Shown: positions 1 through 7,532 of the stretch, one piece after another
Layout of the letters: the number at the start of each line of letters is the position of its first letter
Position numbering within the stretch: position 1 is the stretch's first letter
DNA from: Fibrobacter sp. UWB10
Lineage (GTDB): Bacteria > Fibrobacterota > Fibrobacteria > Fibrobacterales > Fibrobacteraceae
Assembly: GCF_900182935.1 (NCBI RefSeq)
Contig: NZ_FXUE01000001.1
Coordinates: forward strand, 434,001-498,000
Direction: 5' to 3'
DNA length: 64,000 nucleotides
Position numbers and translations under genes: made by a program
The notes under the pieces: generated by a model
The model's input: the letters and a program-made list of their open reading frames with translations, nothing else
What the model was told of the DNA's origin: nothing
Databases searched by the model: none

Positions 1-915
1 GCGTTCAATATAGAGCACCTTCTTGCCATCGCGTTCCTTGAGGCGCAGGTCATCACCGGTAAGGGTCATACCGTTGTGCAGGAACGGGAAGTCATCCACG
101 TTCACGTTCTGGTCGTCGTTACGTTCCATGGTCTGGAAGGCATCGATCAAAGCAGCGTTCGTGTGAGTGAGGTTACCGAGGTAAGTACGAATGTTACTGG
201 AGACGATAGCCATGTTGTGCTTCGTCTTGAGACGCTTACCCAGGTTCACGTGGTAGTCAAAAATCGTACGAATCGGGCAGAAACCGAGGAACAGTTCACC
301 GTGATCAGAAGTCAGGTGGAGCGGATCGGAATCCATCACGATTTCAAGCTTGTCGTCGGCGCTGCGGAAGTCGCGGGTCAAGTCGTCATGTTCAGCAATG
401 ATTTCGAGCTTAGCCTTGACTTCGTTCTTCCAGATGCCGAGCTTGCGGCGCATGTCCTTGAGGGTACGTTCCAGTTCGGAGTCGGTAATGTCGCGGGTCG
501 CACGAGTACGGAGCACCGTAATTTCGAGCGTTTCCATGTAGGGGCGACTTGCCGGGGAATCGGAATCTTCCTCTTCTTCGTCGTCAGAAATCTTATTAAC
601 AGCCCAAGGATCAGCTTCTTCGCGGAGCGACATGAAGAACGGATTAGGAGGGTCGCTGGTGCGGAAAACGGCAATCTGGAGCTGCTTCAGGTCGGAATTC
701 AGGTGAGAAACGACCTTTTCGAGCGGAGTATCTTCATCGAGGAAGATGAAGAATTCCATAAAGCCTTGGGAATATTGGAAACCATGGAAGCAGCCGTTTT
801 CATCAAGGTTTAGATGCCGGAGTGCCTTAATTCTGTCAGTAGGATCGTTCGGATTGAGACTCAAGAGGCTAGCCACAAATGCTAGACGGCGTTCCTGCGA
901 TTTGGTTAGTTCCAT
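1..915 (-). CDS. AIPR-like protein (abortive-infection family), 3' end outside the window
   Basis: The reading frame is open from an ATG at 913-915 to the window edge, giving at least 305 residues. The C-terminal part of the visible segment contains a stretch like NIRTYLGN followed about 30 residues later by FPFLHNGMTLTGDDL. This resembles the AIPR family (Pfam PF10592) pattern of an 'N-x-R-x-(Y/F)-L-G' helix followed by 'F-x-x-x-N-N-G-I'. The N-terminal 150 residues are helix-rich with an acidic DDEEEED patch and are not recognised. AIPR proteins are linked to abortive phage infection in lactococci and occur in defence islands; the biochemical activity is not generally established. No neighbour in the window supports a defence island, but the rest of the gene and its downstream partners are outside. 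The next gene is divergent. Alternative: a lineage-specific protein with a chance similarity. The family call rests on motif reading only. Confidence 0.5.
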   Translation of the reverse strand, partial: MELTKSQERRLAFVASLLSLNPNDPTDRIKALRHLNLDENGCFHGFQYSQGFMEFFIFLDEDTPLEKVVSHLNSDLKQLQIAVFRTSDPPNPFFMSLREEADPWAVNKISDDEEEEDSDSPASRPYMETLEITVLRTRATRDITDSELERTLKDMRRKLGIWKNEVKAKLEIIAEHDDLTRDFRSADDKLEIVMDSDPLHLTSDHGELFLGFCPIRTIFDYHVNLGKRLKTKHNMAIVSSNIRTYLGNLTHTNAALIDAFQTMERNDDQNVNVDDFPFLHNGMTLTGDDLRLKERDGKKVLYIER

Positions 916-1153
916 TTTTTCCTCAGTTCTGTTATCTTTACAATAGCAAAAGTCGGGTGCAATTGCAGCACCTTACCCTTAATATCGTATTTTGCACCTT
1001 AAAAATAGTTTCAAAATGCCGCTTTGTGGATAAAAAGCATACATTTTTTTCATTTTTTTTCAAAAGCACCCCCATTTGCAGTGAACATTTGTGCAAAAAT
1101 CATACTTTTTTACTTTTTTTGGATAAAGATTCATCTTTTCGGGGCAAAAATGC

Positions 1154-1159
1154 TATGAT
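1154..1159 (+). promoter_or_regulatory. Possible extended -10 box for the LRR gene
   Basis: TATGAT preceded by TG one base upstream (TGC-TATGAT) lies 23 bases before the LRR start codon, which would give a leader of about 16 bases carrying the AGGAG site. No convincing -35 box is seen. The whole 916-1181 gap between divergent genes is AT-rich with long T runs and holds no recognisable gene. Confidence 0.3.
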
Positions 1160-1181
1160 TTACACTATAGGAGATGTTCCC

Positions 1182-1934
1182 ATGAATTTGCTAGATATCA
1201 TTAATAAAGCCAAGGCCGAAAAAGCCACCTCGTTAGACCTTTCCCAAAAAGAACTGAGAATCCTTCCTCAGGAACTTTTCGAATTGGAAGACCTCGAAGA
1301 GCTCATCCTCGACCGCAACATGCTCGTGGAACTCCCCGATGACATTTCCAAGCTCAAGAAACTGAAAAAACTTTCCGTGAGCGAAAACGACCTGATGGAA
1401 CTCCCCGAAACCATCGGCGAACTTACAAATCTTGAACACCTGTACCTGGGTTACAACAGCCTTTCGGAACTTCCGGATTCCGTGGGTAACCTCAAGAAGC
1501 TCCAGACGGTGAACATCGCCAAGAACCAGCTTTTGGATCTGACTCTCGAAGTCGGCAAATGGGTAAACGTCACCAAGCTCTCCCTGCACGACAACATGCT
1601 GTCCGAAGTCCCGGCGACCCTCGGCAAGCTGAAAAAGCTCCGCAAACTCTACCTGGACAACAACGACCTCACTTCTATCCCGGCCAACCTTTCTCACCTG
1701 GAATCCCTGGAAGTCCTGATGGTGTCGGGCAACAACCTGGGTGCAATTCCCTCTGAATTTGGCAACCTGAAGAAGCTCAAGGAACTGGTGCTCGACGCCA
1801 ACCAGCTCGCCACCCTCCCCGAAAGCCTCGCCGAATGCGACAGCCTCGAAACGATTTCCGTGGTGGAAAACCCGCTCGAAGGCGGAATCCCCCGCGTGCT
1901 TTTGGACAAGAAAGGCCTGAGCATCGATCAGTAA
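1182..1934 (+). CDS. Leucine-rich repeat protein
   Basis: A 250-residue protein made almost wholly of about eight leucine-rich repeats of 23 residues. Each has the pattern L-x-x-L-x-L-x-x-N-x-L-x-x-(L/I)-P, the plant/bacterial 'IRL/SDS22-like' type. No signal peptide or membrane segment is seen, so it is probably cytoplasmic. A short N-terminal helix (LLDIINKAKAEKATSLDLS) caps the solenoid, and the last repeat is incomplete (NPLEGGIPRVLL). The ATG at 1182 was chosen because AGGAG lies 8-12 bases upstream; the frame stays open much further upstream, but that part is low-complexity and AT-rich. An ATG at 1155 is possible but has no ribosome site. Such proteins are scaffolds for protein-protein contacts; no partner can be named. 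It stands alone, with the next gene 71 bases downstream on the same strand. Confidence 0.85.
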   Translation: MNLLDIINKAKAEKATSLDLSQKELRILPQELFELEDLEELILDRNMLVELPDDISKLKKLKKLSVSENDLMELPETIGELTNLEHLYLGYNSLSELPDSVGNLKKLQTVNIAKNQLLDLTLEVGKWVNVTKLSLHDNMLSEVPATLGKLKKLRKLYLDNNDLTSIPANLSHLESLEVLMVSGNNLGAIPSEFGNLKKLKELVLDANQLATLPESLAECDSLETISVVENPLEGGIPRVLLDKKGLSIDQ

Positions 1935-2005
1935 TTTTTAGACGAGAGAACGGACCTCCGGTCCTACAGACGAAAGACGAAAGAGGTTTAAGGAGAATAC
2001 AGAGA

Positions 2006-3322
2006 ATGAATCTACTGAGAAAATTCTCTTTTCCTGTTTTTCGCGTCTTAAAGACAATCCCTCTCGTCTTTCTCGCTGCCTGCAGTGATTTTTTCGAGCC
2101 GGTAGACAGTACATCTACCCCCACAGAATACACTTATAATTATTGGCTTTTACAACGGACATACCTGTTCGAAGACGAACTGCCCCTGCTGGATGAACAG
2201 GGCGATTCTGTCAGCGAGCTCTATAACAAGCTGTCAGACCCGTTCACTCGTTACGTTCCTCCAGCAAAAAGTGAAGAAACAATCACACACATCAACACAA
2301 GCATTGTACCCGGCGATGTCGGCATGGAATACACACTGTTTACGCAGATGGCGCATCCACTCGTCATTTACCGAGTTTATCCCGAAAGCCCCGCCGGACG
2401 AGCAGGGATTAAGCGCTACGGAAACATTCTAAATGTCAACGGCGTTGAAATTACGGGTACAAACGCTTTCGACACATACAATTCCATACTCGCTCAAAAC
2501 AAAGAGGTTTCCATAACAGTCGAATCGCTCGGCGACACCACAATATACAAGCTCACCAAAGAAGATGTTTACGCCCCGACGGTGTTCATTGACACGCTGA
2601 GCGGAGTCCAGATTATAACCATCACCAGCTTCAAGTTAAACACCGCAAATCGAACTGAAGGGACATTCGGTGAACTGAAAGCCTACTTGGACTCTACGAA
2701 AAACACAACAGAACCAAGGATTATCGACCTGCGCAACAACCCGGGTGGACACGTCAATCATTGTACATCTATGGCAGGACTTTTCGTTCCCGAAGACTCC
2801 ATCGTTTCTACCCGCTATTGGAGAAGTTTTGGCGCCGACGGCAAACCCGTTTACAACAAATTATCCATTTTGGCGGATTCAAGTGGAAGCGGTCGAAACG
2901 GGAAATTCTTGATGCTTGTAAACAGGAACAGCGCAAGCTGTGCCGAAATCTTTGCAGTTGCCCTTCAAGAAGGCGCCAACATTCCTATCGCCGGCGAACG
3001 CTCCTATGGCAAGGGAATCGGGCAAAGCACCTGGAAAACGATGGCTGGGGGACTTTCGCTCATTACCAACTTGGAATTCTTGACACCCAAGGGCAATTCC
3101 TACAATAAAATCGGAATTTTCCCAGACTATCCTTGTGAATCGGCAACACTCCAATGCGGCTTTGATGCACTCGAAGCAGAGTACGGATCCAAATCGAAAA
3201 AGGCCGCTTTAAAAAAGAGTGCTGCCAGTTCATACGCGAGCGACCCCCAAGTGTTGCGACGCTATAAGGACTTTGGCGGAGCTATCATGAATGGTGATAG
3301 CCTAGATATTTTGGTATATTAA
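2006..3322 (+). CDS. S41 family C-terminal-processing-type protease, lipoprotein
   Basis: A 438-residue lipoprotein with a signal peptide ending in the lipobox LAAC (Cys26), so it is probably anchored in the envelope facing the periplasm. A PDZ domain occupies roughly residues 110-165 (VYPESPAGRAGI is the typical carboxylate loop region). It is followed by the S41 core, with the IIDLRNNPGG strand. The catalytic Ser311 sits in SASCAEIF and the catalytic Lys336 in SYGKGIGQ, exactly 25 residues apart as in plant CtpA. The family cuts proteins near exposed C-termini in the periplasm. The start ATG is preceded by AAGGAG. Its closest relative in view is the next gene, 23 bases downstream, with the same layout. 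The substrate is unknown. A GGACC/GGTCC hairpin lies in the gap before it, without a following T run. Confidence 0.9.
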   Translation: MNLLRKFSFPVFRVLKTIPLVFLAACSDFFEPVDSTSTPTEYTYNYWLLQRTYLFEDELPLLDEQGDSVSELYNKLSDPFTRYVPPAKSEETITHINTSIVPGDVGMEYTLFTQMAHPLVIYRVYPESPAGRAGIKRYGNILNVNGVEITGTNAFDTYNSILAQNKEVSITVESLGDTTIYKLTKEDVYAPTVFIDTLSGVQIITITSFKLNTANRTEGTFGELKAYLDSTKNTTEPRIIDLRNNPGGHVNHCTSMAGLFVPEDSIVSTRYWRSFGADGKPVYNKLSILADSSGSGRNGKFLMLVNRNSASCAEIFAVALQEGANIPIAGERSYGKGIGQSTWKTMAGGLSLITNLEFLTPKGNSYNKIGIFPDYPCESATLQCGFDALEAEYGSKSKKAALKKSAASSYASDPQVLRRYKDFGGAIMNGDSLDILVY

Positions 3323-3345
3323 GAACATATAAAGGAGGATCTTTT

Positions 3346-4749
3346 ATGTTCAAAAAACTGCTTTTAGGCGCTAGTATTTTTTCGCTGTTTCTTTCGGCAT
3401 GTACAGAACCCGAAGAAAGTTCAAAAATTCCCATGTTTCCAGAAGAGGATGACTTTTCCAACGATATAGAAGCAGAACTCTATTTCAATTACTTCTACCT
3501 TGACCTCTACTACATCTACGGTCACGCTCGTAACGAGCTTTCCGACAATTACAAAGTCTACCTGAACAAGGGAACAAGTGCCGACGCCCGCGGAAAGAAT
3601 TTCTGCACCGAAGAATACTACGACGTATGCTACATGTATAACCAGTTGGCAGACCCCTTTACCCACTACTTTGATCCCGTAGTCGCCCCTCAGGTTCTTG
3701 CAAGTATTTTTGAAACCGAAACAATCACAGGTATAGGCGCAGAAGTCGAAGAAATTACCGACATCGGATCTCGCTACATACGCATCTCGGATATCTATCC
3801 GGGTTCCCCCGCAGAAAAGGCGGGACTCCAAATAGGCGACGTCATTGTTCAGATAGACGGTCTCAATATTTCATCGGCATCTAACTTCGAAGCTATGTGT
3901 ACCGGCAATATTGGCGACATCATCAAGATTGTCGTAAACCGCAACGATGAATTGGTCGTTGCCGCCGTCACCGTAGACGAATACAACGAACCTTCTGTCA
4001 GACTTACTTACCAAGATTCCATTCCGGTGATTCAGATTCAGCAATTTGTCGTAACCACCATTAGCGACAAGGGCACTTTCGGAGAATTCCTTTCTGCCCT
4101 CAAAAAGACCGAAGGCGCCAAGTCTACCATTATCGACCTGCGCGGAAACCCCGGCGGAGAAACAAAGCAGTGTGACAGCATTGCCGCGGCACTGCTTTCC
4201 AAGGGAGATACGATTATCATTGACATTGAAGCATTCCCAGATTCTATTCGTGAAGGCGGATATTGGCGTTACGTTCAAAGACTTGATACCGTTTCCCGAA
4301 TCGTACCGGGAGACGGCGTTGGCAAAGACCGCTACTACGTAGTGATGGCCGATACAGGTTCTGCAAGCTGTTCCGAAAGCATGCTTTCTGCCTTGACCGC
4401 AAATAGACACGTTCCTGTCGTAGGCCAATTGACTTACGGAAAGGGCATTGGTCAGATTGTAATCGACTCGACTTATAGATATGGGCTCGCCTTGATAACC
4501 GCCTTGCAGAGTTTCGACAAGAACTGGGAAAGCTATCACGATTTGGGTATTGTTCCGGATTTTGAAATCGACGACCCCGATGAACAGCTGGCCAAGGCCG
4601 TGGAACTTGCCAAAGAAGGAACCTACATACGTACCGCAGGCTACGGCACCAGAAAATTGAACCACTTCTCTAAGGCCCGCCTCCAGGAACCGTCGAACAA
4701 GATTCCGACGGCAAAAGACCTAAAGCTTAGATACGAAATTAGGCACTAA
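3346..4749 (+). CDS. S41 family C-terminal-processing-type protease, lipoprotein (tandem paralogue)
   Basis: A 467-residue lipoprotein with lipobox LSAC (Cys19). The PDZ domain lies at about residues 120-190 (IYPGSPAEKAGLQIGDVIV). The S41 core has IIDLRGNPGG, the catalytic Ser341 in SASCSESM and Lys366 in TYGKGIGQ (spacing 25, as in the preceding gene). It starts at an ATG behind a very strong AAAGGAGG site. Gene order, shared domain layout and motifs show it arose by tandem duplication with the gene before it, probably in one operon. Compared with that copy it has a longer acidic N-terminal segment after the lipid anchor. The C-terminal 60 residues are basic and lie beyond the protease fold. 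It ends 6 bases from the convergent M23 gene, with no terminator between. Confidence 0.9.
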   Translation: MFKKLLLGASIFSLFLSACTEPEESSKIPMFPEEDDFSNDIEAELYFNYFYLDLYYIYGHARNELSDNYKVYLNKGTSADARGKNFCTEEYYDVCYMYNQLADPFTHYFDPVVAPQVLASIFETETITGIGAEVEEITDIGSRYIRISDIYPGSPAEKAGLQIGDVIVQIDGLNISSASNFEAMCTGNIGDIIKIVVNRNDELVVAAVTVDEYNEPSVRLTYQDSIPVIQIQQFVVTTISDKGTFGEFLSALKKTEGAKSTIIDLRGNPGGETKQCDSIAAALLSKGDTIIIDIEAFPDSIREGGYWRYVQRLDTVSRIVPGDGVGKDRYYVVMADTGSASCSESMLSALTANRHVPVVGQLTYGKGIGQIVIDSTYRYGLALITALQSFDKNWESYHDLGIVPDFEIDDPDEQLAKAVELAKEGTYIRTAGYGTRKLNHFSKARLQEPSNKIPTAKDLKLRYEIRH

Positions 4750-4755
4750 TAAAAA

Positions 4756-6069
4756 CTAGAGATTTCGCATACGCACCATCACATCGGTGGTGTCGTTTGC
4801 TTTTACGGCAGGGGCGGCGAGAGTCGCCTCTATTTGTTTGCGGATTTCAGCCACTTGGTCCTTCAGGCGAGCAAGCCGCTGCCCTTCAAGCTTGGGGGCG
4901 GCAATCATGGTCTTGGAAGCCGGATTAATCCAGGAGCCCTTTTCGTTCTTGAAACCCAAATGCAGGTGCGGGCCAGTGCTTCGGCCTGTGGATCCTACGC
5001 GGCCAATGCACTGGCGCGCAGCCACCTTGGAGCCCACCTTTACGCCGCGAACAGACAGGTGCATGTACCAGCTTTCGGAGCGGTCCCTGTGACGAATGGC
5101 AATCTTGTTGCCGCTGAAGGGATCAAAGCCCGAAACCGTCACAACACCTTCGGCGACGGCGTAAACCGGCGTGCCCGTGGGGCTACCGTAGTCAATGCCG
5201 GCATGCATTTTGCGCTGGCCCGTAATCGGGTGAATGCGGCTACCGAAGGGGCTTGTAACATGCAAGCGGTCAAGCGGGTAACGCAGGCCATCAAAAACCA
5301 ATGCTTCACCCTTTTCGGTATAGTGGGCGTTAAAGGAACTCTTGGGGTCTGGGTCTTCGTAACGGAATGCTTCATGATGGCCCACAATGCGACCGTCGAA
5401 TTCGGCGTAGACCACGCGGCCGTCAATCCAGATAGAATCCTGATAGAAAGTTTCTTCGAGCAAAATGCGGAACTTGTCGCCAGCGCGGGCCAACGGGAAA
5501 GCCACCTTGCACTGGAGCACGCCACTCACGATACCTACCATGCGACCGGGGATACCAACCTTGAAGAGCGTACCGTTCAAGGTGCTGCCTTCGGTCAGCG
5601 CGCCTTCGAATATGGACTGTCTGCGCTTTACCGGCTTTTGAATCAGACTATAAACGTAACCATTTTCGGTGCGGCTAAGCATGTGGATGTTCGCCGGGTT
5701 CGGGGCATAACGGAATCGCTGCACACTGCCCGAAGAGTCGATGGCAGCGTAAAAAACCTGGCCCACGCGGAGCTTGGAAAGTTCGGCACTGTCCTGGAGG
5801 GCAAGCACAATCTTGCCACGTTCCTTTTCATTAATCTGCATGCGGACAAGTACTTGGAAAAGGCCATCGCCAGCACGGACGGTATCATTATGCACAATCC
5901 AGTTGCCGGGTTGCAATTGCGCCTGCTCAATTTCATTCGTGAGGGAATCGATTTGTGCGCGTAGGCGGTCGCCTTCATCTTTCAGACCTTGAATTTTCTC
6001 TTCTTCGTTACAGCCAAGTAGCGAAAATGCAAAAAACGCAGACAACGCAATCGACAAAATAAATTTCAC
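4756..6069 (-). CDS. M23 family metallo-endopeptidase lipoprotein
   Basis: A 437-residue lipoprotein, predicted to be a peptidoglycan endopeptidase acting in the periplasm. The lipobox is SLLGC (Cys20), followed by a short coiled coil and a middle region of beta-rich, LysM/OapA-like character. The C-terminal LytM/M23 domain covers about residues 270-385. Zinc-site residues are visible: His289 and Asp293 in HAGID, and His368/His370 in HLHLG, preceded by the usual GSRIHPITG. A GTG at 6069 is preferred over an upstream ATG at 6096 because TGAGG lies just before the GTG and the signal peptide then begins directly with MKFILSIALS. A TATATT box lies about 30 bases upstream. The three 43-bp repeats lie further upstream, in the likely control region. 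Confidence 0.88.
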   Translation of the reverse strand: MKFILSIALSAFFAFSLLGCNEEEKIQGLKDEGDRLRAQIDSLTNEIEQAQLQPGNWIVHNDTVRAGDGLFQVLVRMQINEKERGKIVLALQDSAELSKLRVGQVFYAAIDSSGSVQRFRYAPNPANIHMLSRTENGYVYSLIQKPVKRRQSIFEGALTEGSTLNGTLFKVGIPGRMVGIVSGVLQCKVAFPLARAGDKFRILLEETFYQDSIWIDGRVVYAEFDGRIVGHHEAFRYEDPDPKSSFNAHYTEKGEALVFDGLRYPLDRLHVTSPFGSRIHPITGQRKMHAGIDYGSPTGTPVYAVAEGVVTVSGFDPFSGNKIAIRHRDRSESWYMHLSVRGVKVGSKVAARQCIGRVGSTGRSTGPHLHLGFKNEKGSWINPASKTMIAAPKLEGQRLARLKDQVAEIRKQIEATLAAPAVKANDTTDVMVRMRNL

Positions 6070-6140
6070 GAAAACCTCAGAATGATAATATGCCAAATAT
6101 AGAATAAGAAATGCGGAATTTGAATTATCCCAGAGGCCAC

Positions 6141-6183
6141 TGTACAGACCGAAACAGGCTTTCTACCCTGTTTAGCCTGTACA
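6141..6183. repeat. 43-bp palindromic repeat, unit 1
   Basis: Begins TGTACAG and ends CTGTACA. A second inner inverted pair AAACAGG/CCTGTTT makes it a nearly continuous hairpin. It is the best-conserved palindrome of the three units. Confidence 0.75.
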
Positions 6184-6225
6184 TTTCGTCAATTACACAC
6201 AAATTAACAACTCTTTTTGACCCAT

Positions 6226-6268
6226 GGTACAGGCTACAGCTCTGTTTGTTAAGAAATAAGCCTGTACA
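6226..6268. repeat. 43-bp palindromic repeat, unit 2
   Basis: Exactly the same length as unit 1. Arms GTACAGGCT and AGCCTGTAC pair over 9 bases. The interior differs from units 1 and 3. Confidence 0.7.
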
Positions 6269-6299
6269 ACCAAATAAATATTGCCCCTGAATAGAGTTT

Positions 6300-6342
6300 T
6301 GTACAGGCCAAAAAGAGATTTACCCCTTATTTAACCTGTACA
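6300..6342. repeat. 43-bp palindromic repeat, unit 3
   Basis: Same length again. Arms are TGTACAGG and CCTGTACA. The interior aligns without gaps to unit 1 with roughly two thirds identity by eye. Spacers between units are 42 and 31 bases. Confidence 0.75.
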
Positions 6343-6380
6343 CACATTATTTTTCACCCTGATTTATCTTTATATAGACA

Positions 6381-6406
6381 AAAAGCCCCGCGCCTTTGGC
6401 GCGGGG
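6381..6406 (-). terminator. Rho-independent terminator of the FKBP gene
   Basis: A 9-bp GC-rich stem (6386-6394 with 6398-6406, loop of three) is followed on the minus strand by CTTTTTG. It lies 27 bases after the FKBP stop codon. Confidence 0.9.
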
Positions 6407-6432
6407 ACTCTTCGCAATATTATGTCAGCCAA

Positions 6433-7404
6433 TTAGTTTGCAGTAGCGGGAGCGGCTGCGGCGGCAGGAGCGGCAGCCGGGGCAGCGGCAGCAGGCTTTG
6501 CTTCAGCCTTAGCGGCAGCGGGAGCTTCGGCAGCGGCGGGCTTGGCAGCTTCAGCAGGCTTTGCTTCAGCGGCCGGCTTTGCGGCTTCGGCCTTCTTTTC
6601 AGCCTTAGGAGCAGCCGGTTTAGCAGCAGCCTTCTTCACTTCAGCCTTCGGGGCTTCGGCAGCGGGCTGTTCGGCAGAATGGGTGTCGATGAGTTCCATT
6701 TCGAACACGAGAGTGCTGTTACCCGGAATCTGCGGGCCACGGCCACGCGGACCGTAAGCGAGGTCGCTCGGGATCCAAGCGGTGACCTTTTCGCCAACCT
6801 TCATGAGCTTGAGCATTTCGGTCCAACCCGGAATCACAGCGCCAATCGGGAATTCAAGCGGTTCGCCACGATCGACAGAGCTGTCGAACTTGGTGCCGTC
6901 GAGGAGCGTACCGGTGTAGTGAACCTTCACGATGTCGCCATCGGCCGGAGTTGCACCCGTACCTTCGGTAATCACCTTGTACTGGAGGCCAGATTCGGTG
7001 GTCACGACGCCTTCGGCAGTCTTGTTCTTGGCGAGGAATGCTTCGCCAGCAGCCTTGTTGGCTTCGGCAGCGAGGCTGTCCTTCTTGTTCTTTTCAGCTT
7101 GACGAGCCTGAGAAAGGTCGGTCAAGGTCTGGAAGATGATGGAGTCGTTCATCAAGAAATGAGCGGAATCTTCGTTATAGCGTTCCTTGAAAGCCTGGAT
7201 AAAGAGATCGAGGTCGAGGTCGATAGAGTCGCGGGTTACCAACTGGAAACGAGCCTGGTTACCGAAATGGGCACCGAGAGCATAGCTGTACTTATCCTTG
7301 TCGGTCACCAAAGCAGTCTTGGTCTTGGGACCCTGGCACAGCTGATCACAGCCAGTCAGAGCAAATGCGAGAGCACCCGCAGCAATAATGAGTTTTTTGT
7401 TCAT
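6433..7404 (-). CDS. FKBP-type peptidyl-prolyl isomerase lipoprotein with Ala/Lys/Pro-rich tail
   Basis: A 323-residue protein with lipobox LTGC (Cys19), an FkpA/Mip-like N-terminal helical region to about residue 125, and the FKBP domain at about 133-241. The FKBP signature residues include [10 protein letters not shown], the FDSS motif, VIPGW and AYGPRG. It catalyses proline cis-trans isomerisation and acts as a chaperone in the periplasm. The last 80 residues (about 245-323) are a low-complexity alanine/lysine/proline/glutamate tail, absent in typical FkpA, that may reach through the cell wall. The ATG at 7404 is chosen because GAGG sits 9 bases upstream and the signal peptide then starts MNKKLII. 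It is monocistronic: divergent from glmS, with a strong terminator after it. Confidence 0.92.
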   Translation of the reverse strand: MNKKLIIAAGALAFALTGCDQLCQGPKTKTALVTDKDKYSYALGAHFGNQARFQLVTRDSIDLDLDLFIQAFKERYNEDSAHFLMNDSIIFQTLTDLSQARQAEKNKKDSLAAEANKAAGEAFLAKNKTAEGVVTTESGLQYKVITEGTGATPADGDIVKVHYTGTLLDGTKFDSSVDRGEPLEFPIGAVIPGWTEMLKLMKVGEKVTAWIPSDLAYGPRGRGPQIPGNSTLVFEMELIDTHSAEQPAAEAPKAEVKKAAAKPAAPKAEKKAEAAKPAAEAKPAEAAKPAAAEAPAAAKAEAKPAAAAPAAAPAAAAAPATAN

Positions 7405-7493
7405 TTTATCCTCTTTTATGTTTGACAAACGAAAAATAACAAAATCTTACGCTAAAAGACCATATGTAACCCATTTTTACCAAAAGAAATTGG

Positions 7494-7499
7494 TATATT
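7494..7499 (+). promoter_or_regulatory. Probable -10 box of glmS
   Basis: TATATT in the context TTGGTATATTG, 33 bases before the glmS start. The same TATATT word recurs before several other genes in the window (rfbB, the hydrolase at 26253, the DedA gene). No clear -35 box is seen. Confidence 0.4.
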
Positions 7500-7532
7500 G
7501 CGTTTCGTTAACAAAAGAAGGATATTTATAGT

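Larger units (their letters stand above)
6070..6432. other. Intergenic region with three palindromic repeats and a terminator
   Basis: This 363-base gap between the FKBP gene stop and the M23 gene start holds no open frame worth calling. It contains three 43-bp inverted-repeat units and one rho-independent terminator for the FKBP gene (listed separately), plus the promoter region of the M23 gene. Confidence 0.7.

Noticed and set aside
879-1181. N-terminal extension of the LRR protein
   Set aside because: The frame is open but the DNA is T-rich, the peptide is low-complexity, and the ribosome site points to the ATG at 1182.
1951-1966. Terminator after the LRR gene
   Set aside because: GGACC/GGTCC stem is only 5 bp and no T run follows.
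6141-6342. CRISPR array
   Set aside because: The three units differ strongly inside, spacers are unequal (42 and 31 bases), there are only three units and no cas genes are in the window.
7405-7532. glmS riboswitch-ribozyme
   Set aside because: The 128-base gap is AT-rich, shared with a divergent gene, and has none of the expected GC-rich helices.
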